Notes: a model not told the origin generated them from the letters alone. A DNA stretch of 64,000 bases from Congregibacter litoralis KT71 (GCF_000153125.2 NZ_CM002299.1:3112928-3176927), one strand, 5' to 3'; shown: positions 46,924-56,357, numbered from the stretch's first letter. Translations and numbers: made by a program.

Positions 46924-48308
46924 GCTACCGCCTTCTCACGACGCGTGTAAAGCTCACGCTCCACCCGGTGCAGCGTGGCACGGTCGATCTGGTAAAACAT
47001 CATCAAAGCGCCGCCCGCGAGAAAGTAGATCGCAGGCACCACGTTGAACATCAGTCGTATACCCGTCATGGCCTGCTCGGACTGAGCGGCGTTGGCCGTG
47101 AACCCGAACCAGGCAAGCATGAAGCCCGGGAGAGCCCCTCCCACGGCGGAGCCGAATTTAAGAGAAAACATCGATGCCGAAACCGTAAGGCCAGCGGTGT
47201 TCTTACCCGTTAACCACTCACCATATTCCGCACAGTCCGTGTACATGGAAAACAAGAGGGTGATCGTCACACCGAAGGTCAGAATACCCGCACTGTGCAC
47301 CAGGGTGATCAACCAGAAAGCCTCCGGTGGCACCAGGTAACAGAGGCCGAGAAGAAACGCATGAATAATGCTCATTGCAAAAATAAGACGGTGTTTTTCA
47401 AAGCGAAGCGTGAGCCGCGGCGTGATAAGGGCACCGATCAGTTGGCCGAGTAAACCGCAGGAAGTCAGCACTGCGGTCTTATCGAAGATCAGGAAGACCA
47501 GCTGCCCCGAGTCACCAAGGTAGTACTTGACGTAGTAAACAATGGACGCAAAGCGCGCGACCAGCCCGACCACAATGAGAATTCCCGTCAGTACCAGAAC
47601 AACCCAGGATGCGTTTTTCAGGAGCGCTGAAAAGTCCTCGCCGATGCTCGAATCATGGCGAGGCAATTGGACTCGCTCTCTCGTGCTGGCAAAGGTTATC
47701 CAGAAAATGACTACGGAGAGGATAGCGAACAGGACAATTGTCAGACGGAATCCCAGCAGCTCATCCCCATTACCGAGCATTTCCACAAGGGGAGTGGCAA
47801 AAGCGCCGACGCAGAGCGTGCCCAATGACGCAAACACGAAACGGAATTGCGTAGCCTTTGTTCGCTCTTCAGCAACAGGGGAAATCACGGCGAGGAGTGC
47901 TGAGTAGGGAACATTGATCGCCGTATAAGCGAGCATAATCAAGGTGTAGGTGACATAGGCATAGATGAGTTTGCCCGTGGAGGAGAGCTCCGGCCCGAGG
48001 AACAGTAGGTAACCCAGACCCGCATAGGGCACTGCAACCCACAACAAATAGGGCCGATACTTCCCCCATCGGGAGTGGGTTCGATCAGCGATGAGCCCCA
48101 TGGCCGGATCACTGATCGCATCCACCACCTTGGTAACAAGAAGCATGGTCGCCGCGGCCGCAGGGCTGATACCAAACACATCGGTGTAGTAATACAGAAG
48201 AAAAAGCCCAAAGAACCCCATATAGAAGTTCGATGCCATATCACCCAGGCCGTAACCGACCTTCTCACGAAAAGACAGGGGCGCGGCGTTTCGCACGGCG
48301 CTCATCAC
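46920..48308 (-). CDS. GPH-family sugar:cation symporter
   Basis: A 462-residue transporter with twelve predicted helices of the glycoside-pentoside-hexuronide family. Features are GYGLGDMASNFYMGFFGLFL at the start, the loop DPAMGLIADRTHSRWGKYRP and FSMYTDCAEYGEWLTGKNTA in the second half, all typical of MelB-like symporters. In this operon it probably imports sucrose with H+ or Na+. It overlaps both neighbours by four bases, so the three cytoplasmic genes form one coupled unit. Confidence 0.92.
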   Translation of the reverse strand: MMSAVRNAAPLSFREKVGYGLGDMASNFYMGFFGLFLLYYYTDVFGISPAAAATMLLVTKVVDAISDPAMGLIADRTHSRWGKYRPYLLWVAVPYAGLGYLLFLGPELSSTGKLIYAYVTYTLIMLAYTAINVPYSALLAVISPVAEERTKATQFRFVFASLGTLCVGAFATPLVEMLGNGDELLGFRLTIVLFAILSVVIFWITFASTRERVQLPRHDSSIGEDFSALLKNASWVVLVLTGILIVVGLVARFASIVYYVKYYLGDSGQLVFLIFDKTAVLTSCGLLGQLIGALITPRLTLRFEKHRLIFAMSIIHAFLLGLCYLVPPEAFWLITLVHSAGILTFGVTITLLFSMYTDCAEYGEWLTGKNTAGLTVSASMFSLKFGSAVGGALPGFMLAWFGFTANAAQSEQAMTGIRLMFNVVPAIYFLAGGALMMFYQIDRATLHRVERELYTRREKAVA

Positions 48309-49798
48309 ACCGCCTCTCTGCTCGCTTCGGTCAGAGCACCAATCGTATATTCAAAGGGCTCTCCATCCAGTACGCCAGCAATCGTTGCGCGACGCTGAGC
48401 GAAATCAACGGCCAATCGGGCACTGCGCTCTCCGTGAGTCCAGGAAAGCACCAGGTGTTGCTCCGGCGAGCTTTCCACACAAAAATCGCCCTCAAATACC
48501 GGCAGAGAATTGCAGAGGCGGATAAGTGCAAAAAGCTCCTCAACCACGGGTCGATTGATCGCCGAGAGAAGCTCCTCCCGGGAATAATAGTGACGGTTAA
48601 TATCCCTGCCCACGCCCGTACGCTCTACAAGGCCAAGATCATTCTCTCCGGCAAGGAGTCCGACGTAATATACCTGGGGGGTACCGGGTGCAAAAAACTG
48701 AATAGCGCGGGCGATGAGATAGTCGATATCGCTGCCACCCAGGGCGTCGTAGTAGGTCGAATTGACCTGGTAAATATCCAGATTAGACGCCGTATTGCCG
48801 CTGGCTCGTCTGCTCTTTCCGGCGGTTCTGTGGTGAATGCCTTCAACCAGGCTATCGATTTCATGGTCACTGAGGAGGCCGGGACGGTCCCCCGCCGCAC
48901 CCACGTCAACAATACCGATGCCGTCGTGAGTATCCAGCACGGTCACGCAGTTGCGCGGCGCAATTCGAAGCCAATGCTCCAGAGCAGACACGTCGTTGGT
49001 GTACAAGCTGTGAAGCACCAGTGGTGGCAGGGCAAAATCATACACACGCCCTACTCGTTCTGCGATCTCGCATTGCACCTGATAGTGCCCATGAATCTCA
49101 ACAAGGGTTTCCATGCCGAGGGTATGAGCTTCAGCGCCCAAAGCGGCGATAAAGTCATAGGTCTCGGGCAACATAAAGCAGTCGGTGCCCGGACGCTTGA
49201 TTGCATATCCGGCAGCATCCAGCCGCACCTCTTTCACACCAGCCGCGGAAAAGGTCTCAAGAATGCTCTGCAGATACTCCTGCCCCGGGGCACTTTCTAC
49301 GTTGATGTCCAGTTGGCTGGAACTGAACGTCGTCCAGAACTCATGGGTGCTGCCATCTGCCAGCGTCCTGGCTGTGAAGGGGACTCCCGGTCGCGGTCGA
49401 TAAATCTGCTGCACCTTGGCGTCAGCAGCGTCGGGATCGAGGCTGCCGAATGCGTCCCCATAGCGGAGAAACAGCCCCCAGAAACGTGACGCGGTGCCGT
49501 TTAAAAGAACATCCTGAAACTGACTCGACTCCGACGACACATGGTTGACGATCATGTCTGCCATGACCGCATGTTCTGTTGCAATCGCAGAAACATCGTC
49601 CCAGGCACCCAACTGCTGATCCACGGCAAGATGGTCCGTGGGGTCAAAACCCGCGTCCGCCCCGTCAATAGGGTTAAAGAACGGAAGGATATGCACGCCG
49701 CCAAAGAGGCCGCTCAACTCACCGTCAAGCAAGTCTTTAAGCTTTTTGAGATCGCCGGCCAAACGGTCGGCATAGGTGATGAGCGAAACCCTGCGCAT
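48305..49798 (-). CDS. sucrose phosphorylase, GH13
   Basis: A 497-residue GH13 subfamily 18-like enzyme. Asp194 (VRLDAAGY, nucleophile), Glu234 (LVEIHGHY, acid/base) and Asp292 (DTHDGIG) lie two residues beyond the catalytic triad of Bifidobacterium adolescentis sucrose phosphorylase (192/232/290). The N-terminus VHILPFFNPIDGADAGFDPT also fits. The enzyme splits sucrose with phosphate into glucose-1-phosphate and fructose, saving ATP. Sucrose-6'-phosphate or glucosylglycerate phosphorylases are close relatives, so the exact substrate is inferred from the fructokinase next door. Confidence 0.9.
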   Translation of the reverse strand: MRRVSLITYADRLAGDLKKLKDLLDGELSGLFGGVHILPFFNPIDGADAGFDPTDHLAVDQQLGAWDDVSAIATEHAVMADMIVNHVSSESSQFQDVLLNGTASRFWGLFLRYGDAFGSLDPDAADAKVQQIYRPRPGVPFTARTLADGSTHEFWTTFSSSQLDINVESAPGQEYLQSILETFSAAGVKEVRLDAAGYAIKRPGTDCFMLPETYDFIAALGAEAHTLGMETLVEIHGHYQVQCEIAERVGRVYDFALPPLVLHSLYTNDVSALEHWLRIAPRNCVTVLDTHDGIGIVDVGAAGDRPGLLSDHEIDSLVEGIHHRTAGKSRRASGNTASNLDIYQVNSTYYDALGGSDIDYLIARAIQFFAPGTPQVYYVGLLAGENDLGLVERTGVGRDINRHYYSREELLSAINRPVVEELFALIRLCNSLPVFEGDFCVESSPEQHLVLSWTHGERSARLAVDFAQRRATIAGVLDGEPFEYTIGALTEASREAV

Positions 49799-49832
49799 AA
49801 ATCAAAGACCAGATTGTTCGTAAGTGAGAATA

Positions 49833-49861
49833 GGACGGTGCGCCGTCGAAACGCACCATCC
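49833..49861 (-). terminator. hairpin between TonB receptor and sucrose phosphorylase genes
   Basis: On the transcribed strand GGATGGTGCG, a nine-base loop, CGCACCGTCC form a ten-pair stem with one G-T pair, starting 12 bases after the receptor stop. No T run follows. It may slow read-through or protect the receptor mRNA from decay, giving more receptor than enzyme. Confidence 0.55.
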
Positions 49862-49872
49862 AGCACCCCTGT

Positions 49873-52434
49873 CTAGAATCGGTAAGTGATACCGATGTTA
49901 GCCGATCGGCCATTGAGAGGACGAGCACGAATGAAGCTTCCTACCGCTGCCGATCCTTCTTCTGACTCCGTGATGACGAACTCATCCGTAAGATTGTTAA
50001 CGTTGACGTAGGCTGTGAGGTCCTGAGTGACATCGTAGTTGAAGAAAGCATTTACCAGTACGTACGCTTCCTGCTTGAGGTCGTTATTGTCCTGCACGTA
50101 GTAGTCGGTTGATCCCTGCAGGACCAGGCCCGTCGCAAGACGCGCATTGCGGTACTCGGGGATCAGGGTATAGATGAAATCTGCCTGTCTCCGGGGAGTA
50201 TTGCCGACAACCGCTGCGTTGGTGGCATCGTCAGTGATTTCAGCGTCCGTCCAGGTAATGTTGCCTCGTACCACGAAGCTGTCGCTAAAGTTAAAGTCAC
50301 CCTCTAACTCAATACCATTCGCTTCATACTCACGGACAAAGGTTAAGCCGCTGGTAAGCTCCGCCTGCGTTTCCTCCGTTATCGTGTTGAAGAAGGTTGC
50401 AAAGGCTGACCAGTTTTCGCCAACGTGTTTGTAGCCAATCTCCAATTGCTGAACGTTGTCAAAGCCGTCGGTGGTCGACGTAAGACTGCCATCAGGACGC
50501 AAAGAACCGCCAACCTGTGTCAGTCGATCAGCGATCGCGCGGCCGCCATCGCTGTAACGCGCAAAAACTGATGACGCATCCGTCAGGAGAAACGTGCCGC
50601 CCACGGAGTAGGAGGTATTATCAGCGTCGTAGTTTACGTTGGTGGTTGCGGCATTGCTGGAGTTAAGAACCCGCACACCGCCGGCAATGAAACCGGCCGA
50701 CGTGGCGCCGGGATTTTCCAACAACGCATCGCTATCGAGACGGGTAATTACACCACCGTCAACGGCGAACTGGCCTACGCTGCCATCGCCATTAAGGTCT
50801 ATGGGGGTATTGCCTCCGCAACAGCCATCCAGACGCTGTCCTCTTGCTTCGACCTCATCGTGGCGCGCGCTAACGTCGAAACGCATGCGCTCACCCACAT
50901 CAAAGCCCACGTTGATGTAAGGGGCAAAGGTGGTGTATTCGAGATCCCAGTTCCACGCCAGGAAGCTTTGCGTAAGCGCGCCATTGTCCGCAAGGACCAC
51001 ATCCACTGCGTTTCCATTTTCATCGATACCTGCGCCGTTAGCGAGATAGGTGATGTTCCGCGAATTAGAACCATCGAGAGTCTGCATACGCGTCTGCCAG
51101 CTATTCCAGGACGTTTTTATGGCCTGCTTCGAATAGTAGAGACCGCCGGATATCGCCAGACCGCTGGTGTTTTCCCAGCTAAAAGAAAGGTCATTAACAA
51201 ACAAGCCAAGGTCGTGAATCTTGGTATCGAAAAGAAGATTGGTATAGGCGAGCTGGTCGCCATCCGCAGGCTGCCCATCGATAAGTGCGGTAACACCGCC
51301 AGAACAATCCAGCCCAACGCCAGCGACGCTTGCAGAGGCGCAAAGCTCTGCACCCTTATCTGCGATGCTTGCCGTGCCGCCGGCGAATCCGTCGGTAAAG
51401 GGCGCGATAAAGCCCCCCGAAATGTCAGATTGACGAAACTTGTTACGCACCGTCAGCTGATCGTTCAGCGACTTTTCAAACTCAAAGCCAAATGCCGACA
51501 CCTTGGACTCGATACCGTCAGCAAGGGAGCGCCTGACGGGATTTCCAAACTGATCAAAGGTCGTAAAGTTGTTTGTCTGCTGCGACTGAAGGGTTTGCGA
51601 GCTGGCGTCATACCCGGGCACCGCACCGTAGGAATCCCCTCCTTCAACCAGCACAGGTGATGGCAGGTAGGTCGCAACCCGATCATCCAGATGCTTGGCA
51701 TACAAACGCAGATAGCCATCCTCGAACTCTTTCGTGATGTTCGCCTTCAGCTGGCCACCATTTTCACCGTTGTACCCCGTATCACGGACACCCTCACCAT
51801 CGCGAAAGAAGCCACCAACGTGGTAATGAATAGTGTCCGTCAAAGACCCACCGTATTCGAAGTCGGTGCGAAACTCATCGTAATCCAGTCCCATACTGAC
51901 GCCGATGCTGCCGCCCTCTTCCTCACCGGTCTTGCTGATCATGTTGATGATGCCGCCGGGGGAGTTGCTCGCAAAGGTAGAGGCTGAGCCGCCACGGATA
52001 CTTTCGATACGGGCAATGGTCCAATCGGCCCTCAGCCAGTTGTCGGTGTTACCAAAGTTGATGTCGCCGTATTCGAGAACCGGCAGGCCATCCTCGTGAA
52101 TCTGCATGTACTTCGAGCCGCCCGTTGCGAGGGGGATACCACGAACCGTGAGATTAGCGTTACCGCCGCCTCCTGATGACTCGGCGCGAACACCCGGTAA
52201 GGCTCGAAACAGTTCCGCGGCAGAACGCGGTGCAAAGTCGATAAGCTCGTCGCCTCCCACGGAGCTCACGGAAACGCTGGCCTCGAGTTTCGTTGCACCA
52301 CCGGCGGGCACACCGGTAACGATAACTTCTTCAAGAACGGTCTGTTCCTGTGCCTGCACCACGGCAGCGGGCAGCGCGGCAAGAGCAAAAGTGAAGGGAA
52401 CGCACAGGGAGCGCGCGGTCGAATATTTTTTCAT
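49873..52434 (-). CDS. TonB-dependent receptor of the sucrose locus
   Basis: An 853-residue outer-membrane receptor with signal peptide (1-28, ending VVQAQ), TonB box TVLEEVIVTG, a plug with SAAELFRALPGVRAESSGGG, and a barrel ending ARPLNGRSANIGITYRF with a terminal Phe. Its place as the first gene before sucrose phosphorylase and under the LacI operators suggests it imports sucrose or a sucrose-containing oligosaccharide, like SuxA of Xanthomonas. It is transcribed divergently from the regulator. Confidence 0.92.
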   Translation of the reverse strand: MKKYSTARSLCVPFTFALAALPAAVVQAQEQTVLEEVIVTGVPAGGATKLEASVSVSSVGGDELIDFAPRSAAELFRALPGVRAESSGGGGNANLTVRGIPLATGGSKYMQIHEDGLPVLEYGDINFGNTDNWLRADWTIARIESIRGGSASTFASNSPGGIINMISKTGEEEGGSIGVSMGLDYDEFRTDFEYGGSLTDTIHYHVGGFFRDGEGVRDTGYNGENGGQLKANITKEFEDGYLRLYAKHLDDRVATYLPSPVLVEGGDSYGAVPGYDASSQTLQSQQTNNFTTFDQFGNPVRRSLADGIESKVSAFGFEFEKSLNDQLTVRNKFRQSDISGGFIAPFTDGFAGGTASIADKGAELCASASVAGVGLDCSGGVTALIDGQPADGDQLAYTNLLFDTKIHDLGLFVNDLSFSWENTSGLAISGGLYYSKQAIKTSWNSWQTRMQTLDGSNSRNITYLANGAGIDENGNAVDVVLADNGALTQSFLAWNWDLEYTTFAPYINVGFDVGERMRFDVSARHDEVEARGQRLDGCCGGNTPIDLNGDGSVGQFAVDGGVITRLDSDALLENPGATSAGFIAGGVRVLNSSNAATTNVNYDADNTSYSVGGTFLLTDASSVFARYSDGGRAIADRLTQVGGSLRPDGSLTSTTDGFDNVQQLEIGYKHVGENWSAFATFFNTITEETQAELTSGLTFVREYEANGIELEGDFNFSDSFVVRGNITWTDAEITDDATNAAVVGNTPRRQADFIYTLIPEYRNARLATGLVLQGSTDYYVQDNNDLKQEAYVLVNAFFNYDVTQDLTAYVNVNNLTDEFVITESEEGSAAVGSFIRARPLNGRSANIGITYRF

Positions 52435-52494
52435 GGCGTTTGCCTCGTTTTAGATTTATGTGGCGATACCGGTGGTTTATGGACCGATCTAAAA

Positions 52495-52523
52495 AATGTA
52501 GAACAATGTGCAATCGATTGCAA
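52495..52523 (-). promoter_or_regulatory. promoter of the sucrose TonB receptor operon
   Basis: Reading the minus strand, TTGCAA (52523-52518), a 17-base spacer and TACATT (52500-52495) fit a sigma-70 promoter. The first operator lies within its -35 and spacer, so a bound LacI protein would block it. Confidence 0.7.
52509..52522. promoter_or_regulatory. LacI-type operator O1
   Basis: The perfect 14-base palindrome TGCAATCGATTGCA has the central CG step typical of LacI/GalR operators. It overlaps the receptor promoter. Confidence 0.85.
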
Positions 52524-52531
52524 GAAAAATA

Positions 52532-52546
52532 TGCAATCGATTGTCA
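52532..52546. promoter_or_regulatory. LacI-type operator O2
   Basis: TGCAATCGATTGTCA contains the same ten-base core CAATCGATTG as O1. The two centres are 23 bases apart, about two helical turns. It overlaps the -35 of the regulator gene, so self-repression is likely. Confidence 0.82.
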
Positions 52547-52569
52547 TATTCGTAAGCGACTGTTATACA
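52541..52569 (+). promoter_or_regulatory. promoter of the LacI-family regulator gene
   Basis: TTGTCA at 52541-52546, 17 bases, then TATACA at 52564-52569: close to the sigma-70 consensus. It begins inside operator O2 and lies about 45 bases before the start codon. Confidence 0.8.
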
Positions 52570-52612
52570 ATGAATTTTTGTTGCCGCGAAAAAGCCTAAA
52601 AGGAAGCCTGTC

Positions 52613-53650
52613 TTGAATTCAGGGCGAAGAAAAAAAATTGCTAACCTGCAGGATCTTGCGGACCTGGCCCAGGTATCGCGGGCTACCGCGTCGCGAGCTC
52701 TGAACAACAATCCGAGAATTGCTCTGGAAACACGCCAGAGGCTGCAAGCCCTGGCACATGAACACGGTTACTCGATCAATCGGCGAGCACGGGACCTGCG
52801 CCTGCAGCGAAACAGCGTTGTCTCTGTGGTGTTCATGCTCGATATTCGCTCGCAACAGAATATGTCGGACCTTTTTTTTCTGGATATGCTCGGAGGCATC
52901 GCAGATGCCCTCGCTGCCAAGGACTATGACCTGCTCCTCGCCCATGCTCCCGTAATCGACGCCGCAAAGCTTGCCGATGGCCGCGCAATGACGCAGTCCG
53001 ACGGCATCATTTTCATTGGACAGGAACGACAGCACGCGCAACTCAATGAACTGGCCGACAGCAATCGTCCCATGGTGGTTTGGGGGCATCCGGTGCCGGA
53101 CAAGCGTTATGTGGTTGTGGGCAGTGACAACTACAACGGCGGCAATCAGGCGACCCGTCATTTGATTGATACCGGCAGAAAACGAATCGCGTTTTTTGGC
53201 AATACCGCCAACCCGGAGAATGCGGCCCGCTTTGAAGGTTATCGCTCCGCGCTGTGCGATAGAGGCATAGCTTTCGATCCGTCTCTCCACTTTGACGTGC
53301 CCTTCACTATGGAGAGTGCTCGCGACACCATTACGCAACTGTTGAGCGAGCGAACCGATTTTGACGCAGTGGTATGTGTATCCGATGTCGTTGCCCTTGC
53401 CGCGATATCAGCGGTGCAGAGACAAGGCCTGAGTGTGCCAAATGATATTGCGGTAACGGGTTATGACGATATCGGTCTGGCTGCTTACAGCAGCCCTACA
53501 CTCACTACGGTGCGACAGGACATTGGTCGGGCCGGTGAACTTCTTGTTGAAACACTGTTGCGCATGATCAATGGTGAGGCCTGTGGCGACACAGCGCTCA
53601 CCACAGAATTAGTGGTTCGAGAGAGTACGGGACAGGCTCAATCATCCTAG
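52613..53650 (+). CDS. LacI/GalR-family repressor of the sucrose locus
   Basis: A 345-residue regulator with a LacI helix-turn-helix at about 9-35 (NLQDLADLAQVSRATASRAL), the hinge at about 50-62, and a periplasmic-binding-like effector domain ending with the usual DIAVTGYDDIGLAAYSSPTL. The start is TTG, after AAGGA at nine bases. It probably represses both itself and the receptor-phosphorylase-symporter-kinase operon and is released by sucrose or a product. The inducer is not shown by the sequence. Confidence 0.92.
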   Translation: MNSGRRKKIANLQDLADLAQVSRATASRALNNNPRIALETRQRLQALAHEHGYSINRRARDLRLQRNSVVSVVFMLDIRSQQNMSDLFFLDMLGGIADALAAKDYDLLLAHAPVIDAAKLADGRAMTQSDGIIFIGQERQHAQLNELADSNRPMVVWGHPVPDKRYVVVGSDNYNGGNQATRHLIDTGRKRIAFFGNTANPENAARFEGYRSALCDRGIAFDPSLHFDVPFTMESARDTITQLLSERTDFDAVVCVSDVVALAAISAVQRQGLSVPNDIAVTGYDDIGLAAYSSPTLTTVRQDIGRAGELLVETLLRMINGEACGDTALTTELVVRESTGQAQSS

Positions 53651-53725
53651 GGTTCTTTGCGCTGGGTAAGATGCAGCAGCCAGACCGGGTTCTCCCACTT
53701 ATACACCTATCAGCCTTTCATCAGC

Positions 53726-53780
53726 CTGCCTTCCGCCTGCCTTCCGCCTGCCTTCCGCCTTCCTTCCGCCCCCCTTCCGC
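53726..53780. repeat. 11-base tandem repeat, five units
   Basis: CTGCCTTCCGC occurs three times exactly, followed by two diverged units (CTTCCTTCCGC and CCCCCTTCCGC), all 11 bases long. It lies in the gap between the LacI gene and phhB. No coding function is likely. Such slippage-prone arrays vary in copy number. Confidence 0.88.
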
Positions 53781-53831
53781 CTCCCATCAGCCAGGCGCAA
53801 GGGGCTCAGCCTATTCATCTGCTTAGCCCTG

Positions 53832-54140
53832 TTAGGCGTTTGCGCAATTGTTCATAAACGTCGCAAGATCGATGTCTTTACGGGAAATACCGCCAACGTC
53901 GTGGCTTGTGAGTTCTACTCGGACGCGGTTGTAGACATTGAACCACTCCGGGTGATGATCGTTACGCTCTGCAAAGAGGGCCACGCGCGACATAAACGCC
54001 CATGCGGCGTTGAAGTCCTCAAACTTGAACTCTTTCTCGAGTTTCCCGTTATCGTTCATTTCCCACGCAGCAGTAAAGCCGGAATTCAAGGACTTCAGTT
54101 CCTGGTCCAGCTCAGCGTCGAGCAACAGTTGGTTTCCCAT
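53832..54140 (-). CDS. phhB: pterin-4-alpha-carbinolamine dehydratase
   Basis: A 102-residue PCD/DCoH protein. The active-site motif is His62-His63-Pro-Glu-Trp ([14 protein letters not shown]), with His80-Asp81 in TSHDVGG. It dehydrates 4a-hydroxytetrahydrobiopterin to regenerate the cofactor of phenylalanine hydroxylase. No phhA gene is in the window. The adjacent gene on the other strand encodes a YebC-family protein. Confidence 0.93.
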   Translation of the reverse strand: MGNQLLLDAELDQELKSLNSGFTAAWEMNDNGKLEKEFKFEDFNAAWAFMSRVALFAERNDHHPEWFNVYNRVRVELTSHDVGGISRKDIDLATFMNNCANA

Positions 54141-54252
54141 GCTTTCTTCCTTTTATCTGTCTGTATATGGCTACAGGTATCTACGTATCCCGTGCGCCTC
54201 AGTGCGAAACAAACAGCGACCGGAATAGAATCCTGCTCACGGACAAAATAAG

Positions 54253-54290
54253 TCCCAAACACTGTCCAAAACACTGCCCAAAATACTGTC
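54253..54290. repeat. three imperfect 12-13-base direct repeats
   Basis: CCCAAACACTGT, CCAAAACACTGC and CCAAAATACTGT follow one another in the intergenic region between phhB and the YebC-family gene. They may be a protein-binding array or simple slippage. Confidence 0.6.
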
Positions 54291-54371
54291 GGTAAAACAA
54301 ATGGACTCTGGATACACAGTGACTAAAGCTTTATCTTGCGCAGTCTGTTCCCGCAAAGATTGATTGACGTT

Positions 54372-55085
54372 ATGGGTAGAGCTTACCAAAACCGCAAAGA
54401 GTCCATGGCCAAAACCTCGGACCAAAAAGCCCGGGTGTACAGCAAGTACGCTCGCGAAATCTACGTATCAGCAAAAGATGGCGGCATCGACCCGGCCGGC
54501 AACCTGTCCCTGCGCAGCATTATTGATCGAGCCAAAAAAGATCAGGTGCCCTCTCATGTCATCGAAAAGGCCATCGACAAGGCCAAGGGCACCGGTGGCG
54601 AGGATTTCACCCTGGCACGCTACGAGGGTTTTGGCCCCAACGGCTCCATGGTCATCGTCGACTGCCTGACCGACAACCCCAATCGTACCTTCGGCGATGT
54701 ACGGCAGTGTTTTAACAAGGCCAAGTGCAAACTGGGCAATAGCGGTAGCGTCAGCCACCTTTTTGATCACAACGCCATTTTTGTCTTTTCTCATAGCGAT
54801 GAGGAGGCGGTGCTTGAAGCGCTGATGATGGCTGACGTGGATGTCAGCGATATAGAAAGCGACGACGGAAAAGTTACCGTTTTCACCCCGCACACCGAGT
54901 ACTTTAAAGCCAGGCAGGCCATCATCGATGAATTTGGCGAAACCGAGTTCGAGCTTGATGAGATACAGTTCATACCGCAACTCACCACGCCGCTTAACGA
55001 GGAGGATCAGGCCGTCCTGGACAATCTCATCGATATGCTGGACTACCTGGAGGATGTGCAGAAGATTTACCACAGCGCCACATAA
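54372..55085 (+). CDS. YebC/PmpR-family protein (YeeN-like)
   Basis: A 237-residue member of the YebC/TACO1 family: [20 protein letters not shown] at the start, then [20 protein letters not shown], and [20 protein letters not shown] in the second domain. Family proteins were described as transcription regulators. More recent work links them to translation of difficult sequences. The ATG at 54372 matches the usual MGR start. The frame is open to 54336, but those residues are not typical. Confidence 0.88.
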   Translation: MGRAYQNRKESMAKTSDQKARVYSKYAREIYVSAKDGGIDPAGNLSLRSIIDRAKKDQVPSHVIEKAIDKAKGTGGEDFTLARYEGFGPNGSMVIVDCLTDNPNRTFGDVRQCFNKAKCKLGNSGSVSHLFDHNAIFVFSHSDEEAVLEALMMADVDVSDIESDDGKVTVFTPHTEYFKARQAIIDEFGETEFELDEIQFIPQLTTPLNEEDQAVLDNLIDMLDYLEDVQKIYHSAT

Positions 55086-55141
55086 GCCCACGACGAAACC
55101 AGGTACCCTCTCCTCATAACTCCCCCATTGAGACCCTCAGC

Positions 55142-55801
55142 ATGGCGCTCCTACCCTGTATCGTTAAAGAACCCGAGCTTCCGGCGAACGCTTCGGTTAT
55201 CTGGCTCCATGGCCTTGGCGCCGATGGCAATGACTTTGCCCCCATAGTCCCCGAGCTCAAGCTGCCACGGGAACTCGCCGTACGTTTTGTGTTCCCCCAT
55301 GCACCGTCAATCCCCATCACGATTAACAACGGTTATGTGATGCCCGCCTGGTATGACATTACGGCCTTGGACATTGAACGAAAGGTGGATTCGGCCCAGC
55401 TCATTGATTCGGCGGAAAAAGTTCGCCTGTTAATCGACCGTGAAGTCGACGCCGGCATTCCCAGTGAGCGCATCGTGTTGGCCGGGTTCTCCCAGGGTGG
55501 CGCCGTGGCCTATCAAACCGCTTTGACCCATATGCTGCCTCTGGCGGGACTGCTCTGCCTGTCCACCTACTTTGCAACCAAGGACACGATCACGGCAAAC
55601 AGCGCTAACAAGGCGATTCCCATTAAGATCTGTCACGGCACCCTGGATCCAATGGTCCCCGTGGCGCAGGGCAAGGTAGCGCAGCAGCGTTTGTCCGATA
55701 TGGGGTACACCGTGGAGTACAGTGAATTCCCCATGGAGCATGCCGTCTGCCCCGAGGAGATTGCGGAGATATCGGCCTGGTTACAAAAGGTGTTGAGTTA
55801 A
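55142..55801 (+). CDS. phospholipase/carboxylesterase-family hydrolase
   Basis: A 219-residue alpha/beta hydrolase. The oxyanion region is WLHGLGADGNDF. The triad is Ser117 in GFSQGG, Asp169 in HGTLDPMVP and His200 in FPMEHAV. Length and motifs fit carboxylesterase II (EstB) and acyl-protein thioesterase-like enzymes, which act on short esters in the cytoplasm. It follows the YebC-family gene by 56 bases on the same strand and may share its transcript. Confidence 0.9.
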   Translation: MALLPCIVKEPELPANASVIWLHGLGADGNDFAPIVPELKLPRELAVRFVFPHAPSIPITINNGYVMPAWYDITALDIERKVDSAQLIDSAEKVRLLIDREVDAGIPSERIVLAGFSQGGAVAYQTALTHMLPLAGLLCLSTYFATKDTITANSANKAIPIKICHGTLDPMVPVAQGKVAQQRLSDMGYTVEYSEFPMEHAVCPEEIAEISAWLQKVLS

Positions 55802-55958
55802 TATCAGCGCCGGCGCCACGGGATCATAGGGTTGGTGGTTTCCAATCGCTTACCGTCGCTTGCTTTTGCTTCCTTTTACCTGCTAACCCATCATCCACTA
55901 ACCCCAAGCATCACTGAATTCCATTAATTATTGCTCCCCGTGAGCATCAAGGAACCCT

Positions 55959-56336
55959 ATGAACTTCGTACATATCGTGGCCGTGATCTCTGTTCTACAG
56001 TTTTTCTATTTCGGCATTATGGTGGGGCGCGCCCGGGGAAAGTATGGGGTCGCCGCGCCGGCAACCTCAGGCCATGAGATGTTTGATCGAGCGTTCCGAA
56101 TTCAGATGAACACCCTTGAACAACTCGTCTGCTTCTTGCCGGCACTGTTTCTCTCGGCGGTTTATTGGCCCGATGCTATCATCGCGGCGATTGGCGCTGT
56201 CTACATCCTGGGGCGCTTTCTCTATGGAGCGGCCTACGCCAAAGACCCGAGCAAGCGTGGCCTGGGCTTTGTTTTGAGCATATTACCGACCTTCGGGCTT
56301 TTGGGTGCCGCGGGGGTTGGCGCGTTAATGGGATAG
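55959..56336 (+). CDS. MAPEG-family membrane protein
   Basis: A 125-residue protein with four hydrophobic segments. FRIQMNTLEQLVCFLPALFL and GRFLYGAAYAKDPSKRGLGF match the MAPEG family (microsomal glutathione transferase-like and eicosanoid enzymes). Bacterial members may conjugate glutathione to lipophilic compounds. AAGGA lies upstream of the ATG. Confidence 0.88.
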   Translation: MNFVHIVAVISVLQFFYFGIMVGRARGKYGVAAPATSGHEMFDRAFRIQMNTLEQLVCFLPALFLSAVYWPDAIIAAIGAVYILGRFLYGAAYAKDPSKRGLGFVLSILPTFGLLGAAGVGALMG

Positions 56337-56357
56337 TGTGGCACCTTCGCGATTCCA

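Noticed and set aside
48233..49489. A 418-codon open frame opposite the sucrose phosphorylase gene
   Set aside because: Antisense shadow: the catalytic triad is clear on the minus strand.
53726..53780. CRISPR array
   Set aside because: The units are contiguous 11-base tandem repeats without spacers, and no cas genes are in the window.
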